A stretch of 17,922 nucleotides of DNA from JASEGV01 sp037443545 (GTDB lineage Bacteria; Bacteroidota; Ignavibacteria; UBA10030; BY39), in contig JBBIOD010000032.1 of assembly GCA_037443545.1 (NCBI GenBank), positions 1 through 17,922 on the forward strand, given 5' to 3'. The notes below the pieces were generated by a model. The model was given only the letters and a program-made list of their open reading frames with translations, was not told the DNA's origin and made no database searches. Every line of letters starts with the position of its first letter. The stretch's first letter is position 1. The translations under genes were made by a program, and so were the position numbers. This document shows, piece by piece, positions 6,122-16,083 of the stretch.

Positions 6122-7939
6122 ATGGGACTTTCAGTGCAATTTTCAACAATTAAAGAAATGTTCGATAATGTTCTTGAAAACTATTCATCAAGCGATCGAC
6201 CAATTATAAAACACAAAGTAGATGGTAAATATGTAGATATTAAGTACTCAGAACTCAGACAACTCTCGCACGATTTTGCTATCGGGCTGATGAACTTGGG
6301 TGTAAAAAAAGGAGATCGAGTAGCTTTAATATCTGAAAATCGACCTGAATGGGTAGTCTCTGATATTGCGATACATACCTTAGGCGGTGTTGATGTTCCT
6401 GTATATCCAACTCTTACAGCCAAACAAATCGAATTTATTTTCAACGATGCGAATATCCGTTTTGCGATTGTATCGAATCAGTTTCAATTGAACAAAGTTA
6501 AAAAAATATTTAGCGAAGTAAAAACACTCGAAAAAGTTATAGTTTTATCCGATAAGAATGTGGAGTTTGATGAACGAATATTGGGCTATAACGCTGTTCG
6601 CGAATCAGGAAGTCAGTTTTTAAAGAAAAATCCTGACTATTTTAAGAAAAACAAAACGCAAGTGTCGCCAAACGATATGTTAACTATCATTTATACCTCC
6701 GGCACTACTGGTAACCCAAAAGGTGTAATTCTGACACACTCTAATTTAGTCAGTAACATTACCTCCTCTGCATCCTTTATGCCAGTCGACGACCATGATG
6801 TTTTTCTATCGTTCTTACCATTGTGCCATTCATTCGAGCGGATGGCTGGTTATTACACTGCTATGTCGTGCGGTGCGACTATTGCTTATGCCGAAAGCGT
6901 TGAAACTGTGCGGGATAATTTGGCAGAAGTACACCCGACAATAATGACTTCTGTTCCCCGTTTGTTTGAACGAATTTATAACCGTATTAAAAATCAAGTT
7001 GAATCAGCTCCTGCCGCCCGGCGAAAAATTTTTAATTGGGCAATTAAAGTAGGTAGCGATTACGCAAGAGCCAAAAAATCGGGACGGATTCCCATAAGCC
7101 TATCCTTACAACACAGGATTGCCGATAAAATAGTCTTTCATAAACTAAAAACTGCAACAGGTGGTAGAATTAAATATTTTGTTTCCGGCGGCGCTGCATT
7201 AGGAAGAGAGTACGGCGAATTTTTTGAAGCTGTCGGTTTACAAATTATCGAAGGATATGGTTTAACTGAATCGTCGCCCGTAATTTCTGCAAACCGATTG
7301 GATGATTATAAATTTGGCTCTGTGGGTAAACCGATTCCTGGAGTCGAGGTGAAGATTGCCTCCGATGGCGAAATTTTAGCCCGTGGGCCTAATATTATGA
7401 CCGGTTATTGGAATAATAAAAAAGCTACTGAGGAAGCCATAGATAAAGATGGATGGCTGCATACCGGTGATATCGGGATCTTCGATGCGGATGGTTTCCT
7501 AGTGATTACCGACAGAAAAAAACATATGTTTGTAAGTTCAGGTGGTAAAAATATTTATCCTCAGCCAATCGAAGGAATGTTCTTGCAAAGTAAGTACATC
7601 GATCAATTCGTACTCATCGGCGACCGTCGTATGTTTTTATCGGCTTTAATCGTTCCTGATTTCGATGCCGTCCGAGAATATGCCGACAGAAATAAAATTT
7701 CGTACACTAACGATGAAGATTTGGTTTCGAAAGAAGAAATCTATCATATAATCGACAAAGAAGTTGCAACTCTCCAAAAAGATTTGTCAAATTATGAACG
7801 TGTCCGTAAGTTTGTATTACTTAGCAAACCATTATCGTTAGAAGGGGGAGAAATGACTCCCACTTTAAAAATGCGCCGGAACGTTATTGAAGAAAAATAT
7901 CAAAACTTAATTGAAGAAATGTATAAAATGGAAAAATAA
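6122..7939 (+). CDS. Long-chain fatty-acid--CoA ligase (AMP-binding, ACSL/FadD type)
   Basis: Activates fatty acids to acyl-CoA through an acyl-adenylate. 605 residues, normal for the AMP-forming long-chain synthetase group. Motifs in order: the phosphate loop YTSGTTGNPKG (191-201), FLPLCHSFER (231-240), EGYGLTESSP (377-386), YWNNKKATEEAID with HTGD (D450), and DRKKHMFVSSGGKNIYP (464-480). A C-terminal TPTLKMRR (579-586) places the adenylation Lys at 583. No signal peptide or membrane segment is seen, so it is probably cytosolic or peripheral. ATG 6122 is preceded by AAGGTG (6111-6116) five bases upstream, which fixes the start. It is first in a five-gene run; the next start is 2 nt after its stop, suggesting translational coupling. 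It could feed fatty-acid degradation or acyl supply for envelope lipids; sequence alone does not decide. Confidence 0.9.
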   Translation: MGLSVQFSTIKEMFDNVLENYSSSDRPIIKHKVDGKYVDIKYSELRQLSHDFAIGLMNLGVKKGDRVALISENRPEWVVSDIAIHTLGGVDVPVYPTLTAKQIEFIFNDANIRFAIVSNQFQLNKVKKIFSEVKTLEKVIVLSDKNVEFDERILGYNAVRESGSQFLKKNPDYFKKNKTQVSPNDMLTIIYTSGTTGNPKGVILTHSNLVSNITSSASFMPVDDHDVFLSFLPLCHSFERMAGYYTAMSCGATIAYAESVETVRDNLAEVHPTIMTSVPRLFERIYNRIKNQVESAPAARRKIFNWAIKVGSDYARAKKSGRIPISLSLQHRIADKIVFHKLKTATGGRIKYFVSGGAALGREYGEFFEAVGLQIIEGYGLTESSPVISANRLDDYKFGSVGKPIPGVEVKIASDGEILARGPNIMTGYWNNKKATEEAIDKDGWLHTGDIGIFDADGFLVITDRKKHMFVSSGGKNIYPQPIEGMFLQSKYIDQFVLIGDRRMFLSALIVPDFDAVREYADRNKISYTNDEDLVSKEEIYHIIDKEVATLQKDLSNYERVRKFVLLSKPLSLEGGEMTPTLKMRRNVIEEKYQNLIEEMYKMEK

Positions 7940-7941
7940 AT

Positions 7942-8703
7942 ATGAAAAAAATATTACTCATATTTTTCAGCATTATTGTAATGAATTATGTGAGCGCCCA
8001 GCCAGATGAGAGTGAAGCGCTTACTCATCCTAAAAAAACTTACCTGCGAATGGGTGGGGCTGGCGGTTTTACTTCGCATGTTTTGTACTGGAAGGTTTCG
8101 GATATTAACAACTCATTCAGAGGTGTTAATGTCCCTAAAATTCCGGATAAAGCATTGGTGTTATTTGGCGGTCAGGGTTACGGTTACATAATGTTTTTAG
8201 AAAACCTGCGTATCGGTGGTATGGGCGCCGGAGGTGGTGTAACAAGAAGTTTAGTTATTCAGAATACCCGTTACGATTTGGAAACAAAAGTCAATTTTGG
8301 AGGTGTAACAATCGATTATGTATTTCCCGTTTCCGAACGGTTTGATATCGTAGCTGGTGGAATAGTAGGTTGGGGGGGGATGAATGTTAAGTTGCGGCGT
8401 GATACTTGGGGAATAAAAAAATGGGATAACCTCGTAGATAATTGGGCTGCAAGCGGTACCTCTCTCACCGGTGATTTTTCTTATACACTAGAGGGTTCTT
8501 TTTTTATCTACCAACCGGCAGTCAATTTTGAATATGCAGTATTACGTTGGCTCGGCATTCGCTTAGGCGTTAGTTATCTTACTATGGCTTCGCCGAGCTG
8601 GCAGCTTGACGAAAAATTTGACGTTGTTGGTGTACCCGAAAAATTAAAAGGTAACGGCTTAATGATAAATGGGGGAGTGTTTCTCGGAACATTCCTTTTT
8701 TAA
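7942..8703 (+). CDS. Predicted outer-membrane beta-barrel protein
   Basis: 253 residues with a classical signal peptide (MKKILLIFFSIIVMNYVSAQ, cleavage near A19/Q20). The mature part is rich in Gly and aromatics with alternating hydrophobic strands (for example GGVTIDYVF, FDIVAGGIVGWGG, LGIRLGVSYL), and the chain ends in ...GGVFLGTFLF with a terminal Phe, as recognised by BAM for outer-membrane barrels. About eight strands seem possible, a size like OmpW/OmpX-type or Bacteroidota porin-family proteins, but I do not recognise a named family. It starts 2 nt after the acyl-CoA ligase stop and 26 nt before the next gene, so it belongs to the same operon. Role unknown. Confidence 0.7.
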   Translation: MKKILLIFFSIIVMNYVSAQPDESEALTHPKKTYLRMGGAGGFTSHVLYWKVSDINNSFRGVNVPKIPDKALVLFGGQGYGYIMFLENLRIGGMGAGGGVTRSLVIQNTRYDLETKVNFGGVTIDYVFPVSERFDIVAGGIVGWGGMNVKLRRDTWGIKKWDNLVDNWAASGTSLTGDFSYTLEGSFFIYQPAVNFEYAVLRWLGIRLGVSYLTMASPSWQLDEKFDVVGVPEKLKGNGLMINGGVFLGTFLF

Positions 8704-8729
8704 CAAAAATCCGATAGTCCTCATTAGTA

Positions 8730-9869
8730 ATGAAACGCAACATCGGAAATATTTGGCTACACTATTTGAATTTCAAAAATTCTTTCAAGCTCAAATCCAA
8801 GTTTGAAAAGTCATCTGTAAAAAATATCCTGCTAATTGAGTTATCGCGTATGGGGGATGTTGTGGCAATAATCCCCGCTTTAAAATGTCTGATGTATAAT
8901 TTTCCCGATTCCAATTTCTCGATTGCGGTTGATAAAAATTATACGGGGATATTTTCATTCTTCATCGCAACAGGTTTGCTTAACGGTGCGAATATTATAT
9001 TAATACCCAACGACAAAACGGATACGGTAAATGGATTGAGATCAGCAGAAGAAGGTTTACAAAATCGACACTTCGATCTGGTCTGCTCGATGAGCCCATC
9101 CTTCAGAAACGCTTTCCTAGCATTGAGGTTAAAGGCCCCTTATAAAGTGGGTTTTTTTCGTGCAAATTCGCTTTATACGCCATTTTTAGACGATAACCTA
9201 ATTGAAGCTTATGGAATCTCAGACTTCTCTTCTATTAGCTTTAAAAACGAAAATATAGAGGAAAGGGGTAACAAAATTTGTACGGCATTAAGTATGGATT
9301 TGAGATTCCAAGATATTTCAAATACTAGAACATTTCCGTTTTTTAGCAATGAACCGTATATTGTATTGCACCCTTTATCAGGTTGGAAATATCGGAACTG
9401 GAAAATTCAAAATTATGCTGAGCTAATAAACAGGATTATAGATACTACACAGGTTCAAATTGTAATAATAGGTTCCGAAGAAGAAAAATTAATTGGTGAA
9501 GAACTGAAAAAGCATATAAAAAATAAAACGAAAATTACGACAGTGTTTGAAGCAAAGTTAGAGACCGTAATGAAGTATTTATCGAATGCGTTGCTATTTA
9601 TTGGCAACGATTCTGGTCCGCTCCATTTAGCTTCTGCATTAGGTGTTCAGTCAATTGGCTTATTCGGTCCGGCATCACCCGAATTGACTGCACCCAAAAG
9701 CAAGCAAAATTTTTATTTCTATGAAAAAGTTGAGTGCAGTCCGTGCGAACAAATTAATTGCATCCGTCCTGATAATACGTGCATGGATCTAATACTGGTT
9801 GAAGTAGTTACGCAAAAAACACTCCAGCTAATCAAAACGAAACTAGACTTGAAAGAAGTTAATGCCTGA
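8730..9869 (+). CDS. Glycosyltransferase family 9 (ADP-heptose:LPS heptosyltransferase-like)
   Basis: 379 residues with the two Rossmann halves of GT-B heptosyltransferases. The N-terminal half carries NILLIELSRMGDVVAIIPAL (32-51), the family's opening motif. The C-terminal half carries HPLSGWKYRNW (214-224), IVIIGSEEE (244-252) and IGNDSGPLHLASALG (291-305), which forms the nucleotide-sugar site. A cluster of four Cys (336, 339, 344, 351; CSPC...C...C) near the end is common in this family. It would act on the cytoplasmic side, adding heptose or a related sugar to the LPS core; the actual sugar is not certain. The gene ends with an 8-nt overlap with the following glycosyltransferase gene. 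ATG 8730 lacks a strong ribosome binding site. Confidence 0.88.
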   Translation: MKRNIGNIWLHYLNFKNSFKLKSKFEKSSVKNILLIELSRMGDVVAIIPALKCLMYNFPDSNFSIAVDKNYTGIFSFFIATGLLNGANIILIPNDKTDTVNGLRSAEEGLQNRHFDLVCSMSPSFRNAFLALRLKAPYKVGFFRANSLYTPFLDDNLIEAYGISDFSSISFKNENIEERGNKICTALSMDLRFQDISNTRTFPFFSNEPYIVLHPLSGWKYRNWKIQNYAELINRIIDTTQVQIVIIGSEEEKLIGEELKKHIKNKTKITTVFEAKLETVMKYLSNALLFIGNDSGPLHLASALGVQSIGLFGPASPELTAPKSKQNFYFYEKVECSPCEQINCIRPDNTCMDLILVEVVTQKTLQLIKTKLDLKEVNA

Positions 9870-10599
9870 AAATATATTTCTCGCGGGTGTAAAAGTTGAT
9901 ATTGTAGATGGGGGTAAAATATTTAGCCGTATTAAAAATTTGATAGAAGAAAATAATAAAGGAAGTATTTCTTACATCAATGCTCATGCTATTAATTTAG
10001 CACAGCGGTTAGACTGGTTCAAAGAATATTTGAATAATTCTGAAATTTCGTATGCCGACGGTCAGGGTGTTCGGCTTGGAGCGTGGTTATTGCGCAAACG
10101 CGTTCCGCCGATAGTAAACCTAACACGGTGGGCTTGGGAGTTACTAAATTTCTGCGCAAGGAATAATTATAAAATATTTATACTCGGAGCCAGTGAAGAA
10201 GTAATTCAAAAAGCTGTGAATAACATTCGCACCAAGTATCGTTTTGTTAAAATCGTTGGTTATCATCACGGGTATTTTGAAAAAACAGCGGAAAAATCCT
10301 CTGAAGTTATTGCTTACATCAATTCGCTCAAACCTAACTTATTACTTGTTGGTATGGGTATGCCTCTACAGGAAAAATGGATAAAAGATAATTTCGGTTC
10401 TTTGCAAGTTAATGCCATACTTAACGCGGGGAGTAGTATCGACATAATAGCGGGGGTAAAAAAAGTTTGCCCACAGTGGATGTCGAATATCGGCTTCGAA
10501 TGGTTGTTCCGTTTGAGTCAGGAGCCATTACGGCTTTTTATCCGTTATATAATTGGTAATCCGAAATTTCTTTATTATATTTTTTTCAAACGGAAATAG
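9862..10599 (+). CDS. WecG/TagA/CpsF-family glycosyltransferase (GT26)
   Basis: 245 residues, the normal size of this family, which transfers N-acetylmannosamine(uronic acid), glucose or similar sugars onto a lipid-linked acceptor during polysaccharide synthesis. Signatures: YINAHAINL (38-46); the YADGQGV motif (64-70) with the expected catalytic Asp66; KIFILGASEEV (104-114); and LLLVGMGMPLQEKWI (160-174) in the nucleotide-sugar domain. A C-terminal basic and aromatic segment (RLFIRYIIGNPKFLYYIFFKRK region) could dock at the membrane. It overlaps the upstream GT9 gene by 8 nt and ends 9 nt before the C25 protease gene. This adjacency suggests that both transferases build one LPS or glycolipid structure. 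Donor and acceptor are not identifiable here. Confidence 0.88.
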   Translation: MPENIFLAGVKVDIVDGGKIFSRIKNLIEENNKGSISYINAHAINLAQRLDWFKEYLNNSEISYADGQGVRLGAWLLRKRVPPIVNLTRWAWELLNFCARNNYKIFILGASEEVIQKAVNNIRTKYRFVKIVGYHHGYFEKTAEKSSEVIAYINSLKPNLLLVGMGMPLQEKWIKDNFGSLQVNAILNAGSSIDIIAGVKKVCPQWMSNIGFEWLFRLSQEPLRLFIRYIIGNPKFLYYIFFKRK

Positions 10600-10608
10600 T
10601 AAAACAAT

Positions 10609-13600
10609 ATGTTAAGCCCATATAAATATTTCAAAGTTCTCTCGTCGCTTCTGTTTTTTATAACATTTATTGCTCATTCAGAAGAATCCACAGTAATCAA
10701 AATTGAAAACTCTAACGACAAAGGACTAATTGTCCGATACCTTCCCCAAGAATACAAAATGCAGCCTGTTGAAATCGAAGGCGAAACTTATTTAATCCCA
10801 ATCGGCGATAAAAGCGGTCTGACCAACGAAACAGGGAAACCTTCGCTGCCCGTTGAAGGGACATTAATCGCCCTTCCTCCGAATACAAAAATAGAAGTCG
10901 AAATAATCGAATCAAAATACCTGTTCTTACAAAACCAGTACATCGCACCTTATCCTTTGGATGTTTTTGATGAAGATGGTAATGCAACTTTATTGTACCA
11001 AATAGACCGAACATTTTATGACCGCGAAACAAATTTATATCCGAAGGAAACATTCAAACTTGAACAACCAATTCGTCTTCGGGATTTCAACGTGGCAAAA
11101 ATTAATCTACATCCGCTTCAATATATTCCATCGACCAAAACGTTGAAGTATTTTACCCACCTAGTTTTGAAAATAAGTTTTATCGAGGAATTGAAGAAAA
11201 CCGACGTATCATTAATTTCAGCCGCTGATAAAGAATTCGAGCCGGTTTACAAATCGTTGATTCTAAATTATGAGCAAGCCCGAAAATGGCGTTTCAGGGA
11301 CAAACTTGCCGTCTCTGAAAAAGAAAATCTCAAGCTAAGTTGGTGGCAAACTAACAACCAGTATTACAAAATTCTTATTGCCCAGGACGGGATGTATCGG
11401 TTAACATATTCACATCTTTTGAATGCGGGAATAAATTTGCAAACAATTCCTACCAATACGTTGGCAATGTACTATCAAGGCAAATCAATACCAATAGATG
11501 TGAATTTAGAAAACCCGGATGTTCAAAAATGGTACATCGACTTTTACGGAACACGAAAGTACGGCGATTCAACTTTCTTCGATCCTTACACAGATACAAG
11601 TTACTACTGGTTAACTTGGAACGATCCATTACCAACACGATTTACCAAACAGGCTGCCGACCTAATTACTCCTGTTTATACTGAAAACTCGTACACCGCA
11701 TTTCGACATTTTGAAAGAGATTCAAATTACTACTACGGTTATAACGATGACGAAACCAGAACGATCGATAATGTTAAAGGAGAATGTTGGTACTGGTTAG
11801 ATTTTGTAGGAACAAATTCGAAATCAATTACTTTTAATATCGATACACTGAATCCGGGCAGGTTTGATTCGGCGTTTTTTAAAGCTCGATTCCACGGGAT
11901 GACAGCTTATGCTGATACTAATCGGTCGAGGCATCAGGTTAGAGTAACCCTGAATGGTCGAGTATTAGGTGAAGTACTTTGGACTCAAAATCAAGAGTTG
12001 ATATTTTCAGTGGGTTTCATCGACACATTGCTTAAAAAAGGGACAAATACTTTACAGATAAATTCAACGATGATAAAATTATCAAAATTTTATATCGATT
12101 GGTTTCAGGTTACTTACCGCTCTCCGATATCGGTGCAAAACAATTATCTCGACTTTGTTTCACCAGCCCAGCCAACTGACGCAGTTACACTATTTAGAAT
12201 AACAAAAGTTACTTCCGACAGCATCGATGTATTCGATTTAACAAGTTATCGAAAAATTGTAAACACTAGTAGGGAAGCTCAAGGTTGGGCTTTTTTAGAT
12301 TCGTCGCTCAGTTCTAAACGGTATATTGTTACTGCAAAAAATCAGCGGCTAACACCAAGTGCGATTATTCCTCACACTTTTAAAAATCTCCGTTCAAATC
12401 CTGATGGGGCTGATTATCTAGTAGTAACTCATTCATTATTTAAAAACTCCGCAACAATTCTAGCCAATTCTAGAAGTGCATTCGGTTTGAGAACGGCAGT
12501 TGTAGATGTCCAGGATATTTACGATGAGTTCAATTGCGGTCATATCGATCCTCTGAGCATTAAAAAATTTTTTCAATATATTCATAATTTTTGGACTGCA
12601 CCGTCGCCGAGTTACATTGCGATGTTTGGGGATGCCTGTATCGATTATAAAAAGAAATTTCCTACTACTACGAAGACGAATTTTGTTCCCGGCTATGGTA
12701 TTCCAATGAGCGATAATGCTCTGGTAAGTTTTGATACAGTTTACAACTATTTACCGGCAATAATAATCGGTAGGATACCTGTTGAAAATCAAATACAGGC
12801 GGCACGTGTAGTGCAAAAGATTACTGATTATGATAACCCGCCAATGGATTTTTGGAATAAGCGTGCGTTATTCATTACAGGTGGAACGAATGCGAGCGAA
12901 CGCTGGCAGTTCAACACTTTATCCGATATGTTGATAAATGAGAGCATTACTCCGAGTCCGTTGGGAGGTCTTGCCTATAAAGTCTATAAAACTTCTTCAG
13001 CTATAATTGATGGTGATTATAAATATTATATGCAAGGATTAGTGAACGAGGGTTTATCGTTCGTTAATTTCATTGGGCATTCGGGGGGTAGAATCTGGAA
13101 TGTAGATATCGGCAACCCAAACGATTTACAAAATACGAACGGCAAACTTCCATTCATAAGCAGTGTTAGCTGTAACATCGGAGCCTTTTATACTCACTTT
13201 GCAAATGTGTTATCGGAAGATTTTCTGTTTGCAGATAATCGTGGCGGTATAGGAGCTTGGGCGAGTTCGCACGTCGGTTCGGCAAATACTGGATATTGGC
13301 TTGCGAGAAAGTTTTTAAATGCAGCAACACGTGAATCTGTGAGGACATTTGGCGAGTTAACACATCTCGCACGTATTTATTTTTGGATGATTAACGGTTA
13401 TATTTCATCACCAACAGTAATTCATACATTTAATCTTTATCCACTCATCGGCGACCCGTATTCGAAGTTTGCACTCCCACAAAATCCCGATTTGTTAATC
13501 GATACAGAGTCTGTGTCTTATTCACCCCCCGCTCCTGTATCGGATAATTTTGTTTTTTTGAAATTAATTGTTAAAAATTTTGGTTTGATGTCAGTTGACA

Positions 13601-16023
13601 GCATTTTGATAACTGTGAAAGATAATTACACCGACGAGTTGGGCAAAAATAGAGGGGAAAGTGACCTCGTTCCTCCTTTTAGAGTTAAACCTATTGCTTA
13701 TGCCGACACAATCAATATCGAGTGGGATGTACGCGGCAAAGCTGGCAGCCACACAATTTCAATTCATATCGATCCTTTAAATCAGATTTCCGAATCGAAC
13801 GAGGGCAATAATTTAGTTCAGCTTAATATTTATATAAACAGAAATGTTATTTATCCAATCAAACCTTTAACGTTCTCCGTTGTGAACAGCGGGATACAAT
13901 CTCTTAGTGTCTCAGTACCAATGACCTTCGATTCAACGCGAACATCCACAACTGATAAATCTGATTCACTTATATTTCCGAGAAATACTCTCAACATCAC
14001 ATCACCATATACTTTTTATTTTGAAATTGATACCTCAAATACATTCGACAGCCCTGCAAAAGTGTCTTCGCCTCCAATTCAACCAGGGGCAGTGGCTGCG
14101 AATTGGGTTACGCCTCCACTTTTAGATGAGGAGATTTATTTTTGGCGTGCACGGAGTTTTAATGGAAAACACTTTGGCGCTTGGGCTAATTCAACTTTAA
14201 AAGTAAGTGACACAGCATATTCTTCGACTATTGTTAAATGGGAACAAACCCATCCTAAACAATTCGCATTCAATCAACAAAAGTTAGTATCGGTTAGCGA
14301 CGATGGTGTAACGATGCAACGGACAAACGGTCTTCCGATTTATGTACGCTCGTTAGGTCATCGGGCTCTCGCTGATTCCGATTATTACAGTATCATCCGA
14401 ATTGGGTCCACGACGGTATTAGGACATTGGTGGTCGGGTGCGAATAGCTATCTTGCCGCCCGTGTCGATCCACTAACTGGACGATTCGAAGCGAAGGGAT
14501 ATACTCTATCAACCCTCGGACAACCCGACAGTTTATTAAATTTCATTCAGACTGCACCCATTGGATATTATATTGTTATAGCTGTGGTAAGAGATGGAAG
14601 AAGTGGGATGACAGAAACCTTGTATAAAGCTTTTGAAAGTTTGGGCGCTCAATTAATTAGGACTGTAACTGCGGGGCAATCGTGGGCGTTAATTAGTCGA
14701 AAAGGTTCTTCAACTCCGATGATGCCTCCTCTCGAATCCTACAGCCCTACTGCGGTTGCCGATACAGATTATCAAATGCCAAGTTACTACAGTGCAGGGA
14801 TTGGCGAAATAAGTTCACCTTTTATCGGACCTGTAACATCGTGGCGAACACTTTCCTGGAATAACATCGTTCCGACTAAAACCGATATACAATTAAAACT
14901 TGTCGGTATGAAAAAAGATTTTACCACAGATACGTTGCGAACTTTTTTAGGGGGCGAAAAATTTGCAGACATTTCTGATATCAATCCTTCTCTCTATCCC
15001 AAAATACAATTGGTAAGCATACTCCGAAACTCCGACGGCGAAGCCACTCCAACCCTCAAGAGCTTGCGGGTAAATTATACTGCGCCGATTGAATTGGCTA
15101 CAAGTCCTACTGAGTTTAACGCACCTCGACGTGTGGATAGAACACAACCTTTTAATGTTGATGTAAATGTTCACAATTTGAGCGATCAAACTGTTGACAG
15201 CGTAAATGTTTCTTTTTCACTAGCTCAAAATTCTTTATTGAATAATGTATGGATAGATTCAATACCCGCCGGCGAATCAAAATTGATTAGCAAATCTCTT
15301 GATGTTTCGCAATTTACCGGCGAGCAAACACTTATTACATCTCTCGAACCGAAAACGGATCTGAATGAATTAATTTTAGAAAATAATGTTTTATCCTACC
15401 CATTCTTTATCGATCAAGGTGTATCGGTATTAGAAAATGTAACTGTTACCTTCGATGGTAAAGAAATACGGAATGGCGACTACGTTTCAGCGATGCCAAC
15501 GATCCAGGTTTCATTGCCCGAAAATTTTCCGGTGGCTGACATTACAGCAATTTATTTGAATGGTGAAAATAAACTTAACGACGCTCAAAGCTATTCACAA
15601 AAAACATCTACCTCAACGAATATCGAATTCAAACCAAATCTTAAGGATGGCGATCACAAGTTGATAATTAGTGGGAAGAACAATTCAACCTTAATTTCTT
15701 TCGATTTTAAAGTTTCTAACACTCCGCAAATTTTGAATATCTTCAATTATCCGAATCCGTTTACTACCGGCACACAATTCACATTTGAATTAACAGGCCA
15801 AAGTGTGGTCGAGAGAGTTACGGTTTTGATTTATTCGGTTGCGGGCAGACAGATGCAAGAACTAAATGCCACAAACGTAGATATTGGATTTAACAGCATC
15901 GTTTGGGATGGGCGGGACAACGATGGTAACGAGATAGCTAACGGTGTTTATTTATATAAAATTAAAGCTAAATTTGAAAACGAAGTGAATAGTCAGGTCC
16001 ATAAATTAGTAAAATTAAGATAA
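10609..16023 (+). CDS. C25 (gingipain-family) cysteine peptidase, PorU/PorU2-like, with CARDB, ILEI-like and T9SS C-terminal domains
   Basis: 1804-residue exported protein. A signal peptide (LSSLLFFITFIAHS, to about residue 24) is followed by an N-terminal beta-rich region with a PorU-like segment (YYKILIAQDGMYRLTYSHLL, 252-271). The C25 domain spans about 600-955: it opens with ADYLVVTHSLF, has the catalytic His in FIGHSGG (H824) and the Cys in SSVSCNIGAF (C855), a spacing of 31 close to that in gingipains. Then come a CARDB-like domain (about 960-1078), an FN3-like region (about 1130-1205), a FAM3/ILEI-like domain (about 1230-1366; IVIAVVRDG..., LGAQLIRTV, SWALISRKG), a second CARDB-like domain (about 1495-1605), and a T9SS type A sorting domain from NYPNPF (1713) to VKLR (1804). 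It probably acts at the cell surface as a protease or sortase-like transpeptidase. PorU itself is shorter (about 1150), so a PorU2-like or cargo protease is more likely. Confidence 0.85.
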   Translation: MLSPYKYFKVLSSLLFFITFIAHSEESTVIKIENSNDKGLIVRYLPQEYKMQPVEIEGETYLIPIGDKSGLTNETGKPSLPVEGTLIALPPNTKIEVEIIESKYLFLQNQYIAPYPLDVFDEDGNATLLYQIDRTFYDRETNLYPKETFKLEQPIRLRDFNVAKINLHPLQYIPSTKTLKYFTHLVLKISFIEELKKTDVSLISAADKEFEPVYKSLILNYEQARKWRFRDKLAVSEKENLKLSWWQTNNQYYKILIAQDGMYRLTYSHLLNAGINLQTIPTNTLAMYYQGKSIPIDVNLENPDVQKWYIDFYGTRKYGDSTFFDPYTDTSYYWLTWNDPLPTRFTKQAADLITPVYTENSYTAFRHFERDSNYYYGYNDDETRTIDNVKGECWYWLDFVGTNSKSITFNIDTLNPGRFDSAFFKARFHGMTAYADTNRSRHQVRVTLNGRVLGEVLWTQNQELIFSVGFIDTLLKKGTNTLQINSTMIKLSKFYIDWFQVTYRSPISVQNNYLDFVSPAQPTDAVTLFRITKVTSDSIDVFDLTSYRKIVNTSREAQGWAFLDSSLSSKRYIVTAKNQRLTPSAIIPHTFKNLRSNPDGADYLVVTHSLFKNSATILANSRSAFGLRTAVVDVQDIYDEFNCGHIDPLSIKKFFQYIHNFWTAPSPSYIAMFGDACIDYKKKFPTTTKTNFVPGYGIPMSDNALVSFDTVYNYLPAIIIGRIPVENQIQAARVVQKITDYDNPPMDFWNKRALFITGGTNASERWQFNTLSDMLINESITPSPLGGLAYKVYKTSSAIIDGDYKYYMQGLVNEGLSFVNFIGHSGGRIWNVDIGNPNDLQNTNGKLPFISSVSCNIGAFYTHFANVLSEDFLFADNRGGIGAWASSHVGSANTGYWLARKFLNAATRESVRTFGELTHLARIYFWMINGYISSPTVIHTFNLYPLIGDPYSKFALPQNPDLLIDTESVSYSPPAPVSDNFVFLKLIVKNFGLMSVDSILITVKDNYTDELGKNRGESDLVPPFRVKPIAYADTINIEWDVRGKAGSHTISIHIDPLNQISESNEGNNLVQLNIYINRNVIYPIKPLTFSVVNSGIQSLSVSVPMTFDSTRTSTTDKSDSLIFPRNTLNITSPYTFYFEIDTSNTFDSPAKVSSPPIQPGAVAANWVTPPLLDEEIYFWRARSFNGKHFGAWANSTLKVSDTAYSSTIVKWEQTHPKQFAFNQQKLVSVSDDGVTMQRTNGLPIYVRSLGHRALADSDYYSIIRIGSTTVLGHWWSGANSYLAARVDPLTGRFEAKGYTLSTLGQPDSLLNFIQTAPIGYYIVIAVVRDGRSGMTETLYKAFESLGAQLIRTVTAGQSWALISRKGSSTPMMPPLESYSPTAVADTDYQMPSYYSAGIGEISSPFIGPVTSWRTLSWNNIVPTKTDIQLKLVGMKKDFTTDTLRTFLGGEKFADISDINPSLYPKIQLVSILRNSDGEATPTLKSLRVNYTAPIELATSPTEFNAPRRVDRTQPFNVDVNVHNLSDQTVDSVNVSFSLAQNSLLNNVWIDSIPAGESKLISKSLDVSQFTGEQTLITSLEPKTDLNELILENNVLSYPFFIDQGVSVLENVTVTFDGKEIRNGDYVSAMPTIQVSLPENFPVADITAIYLNGENKLNDAQSYSQKTSTSTNIEFKPNLKDGDHKLIISGKNNSTLISFDFKVSNTPQILNIFNYPNPFTTGTQFTFELTGQSVVERVTVLIYSVAGRQMQELNATNVDIGFNSIVWDGRDNDGNEIANGVYLYKIKAKFENEVNSQVHKLVKLR

Positions 16024-16024
16024 T

Positions 16025-16053
16025 TTGATATTTGGGCAAAATTTTCTTATCTT
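16025..16053 (+). promoter_or_regulatory. Sigma70-type promoter for secG
   Basis: TTGATA (-35, 16025-16030) and TATCTT (-10, 16048-16053) with a 17-bp spacer begin directly after the C25 gene stop and give a leader of about 25 nt before secG. The secG ribosome binding site AAAGG (16071-16075) is 8 nt before its ATG. Confidence 0.5.
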
Positions 16054-16083
16054 TTTCAGCAAAAATTTAAAAAGGTATAAAAA

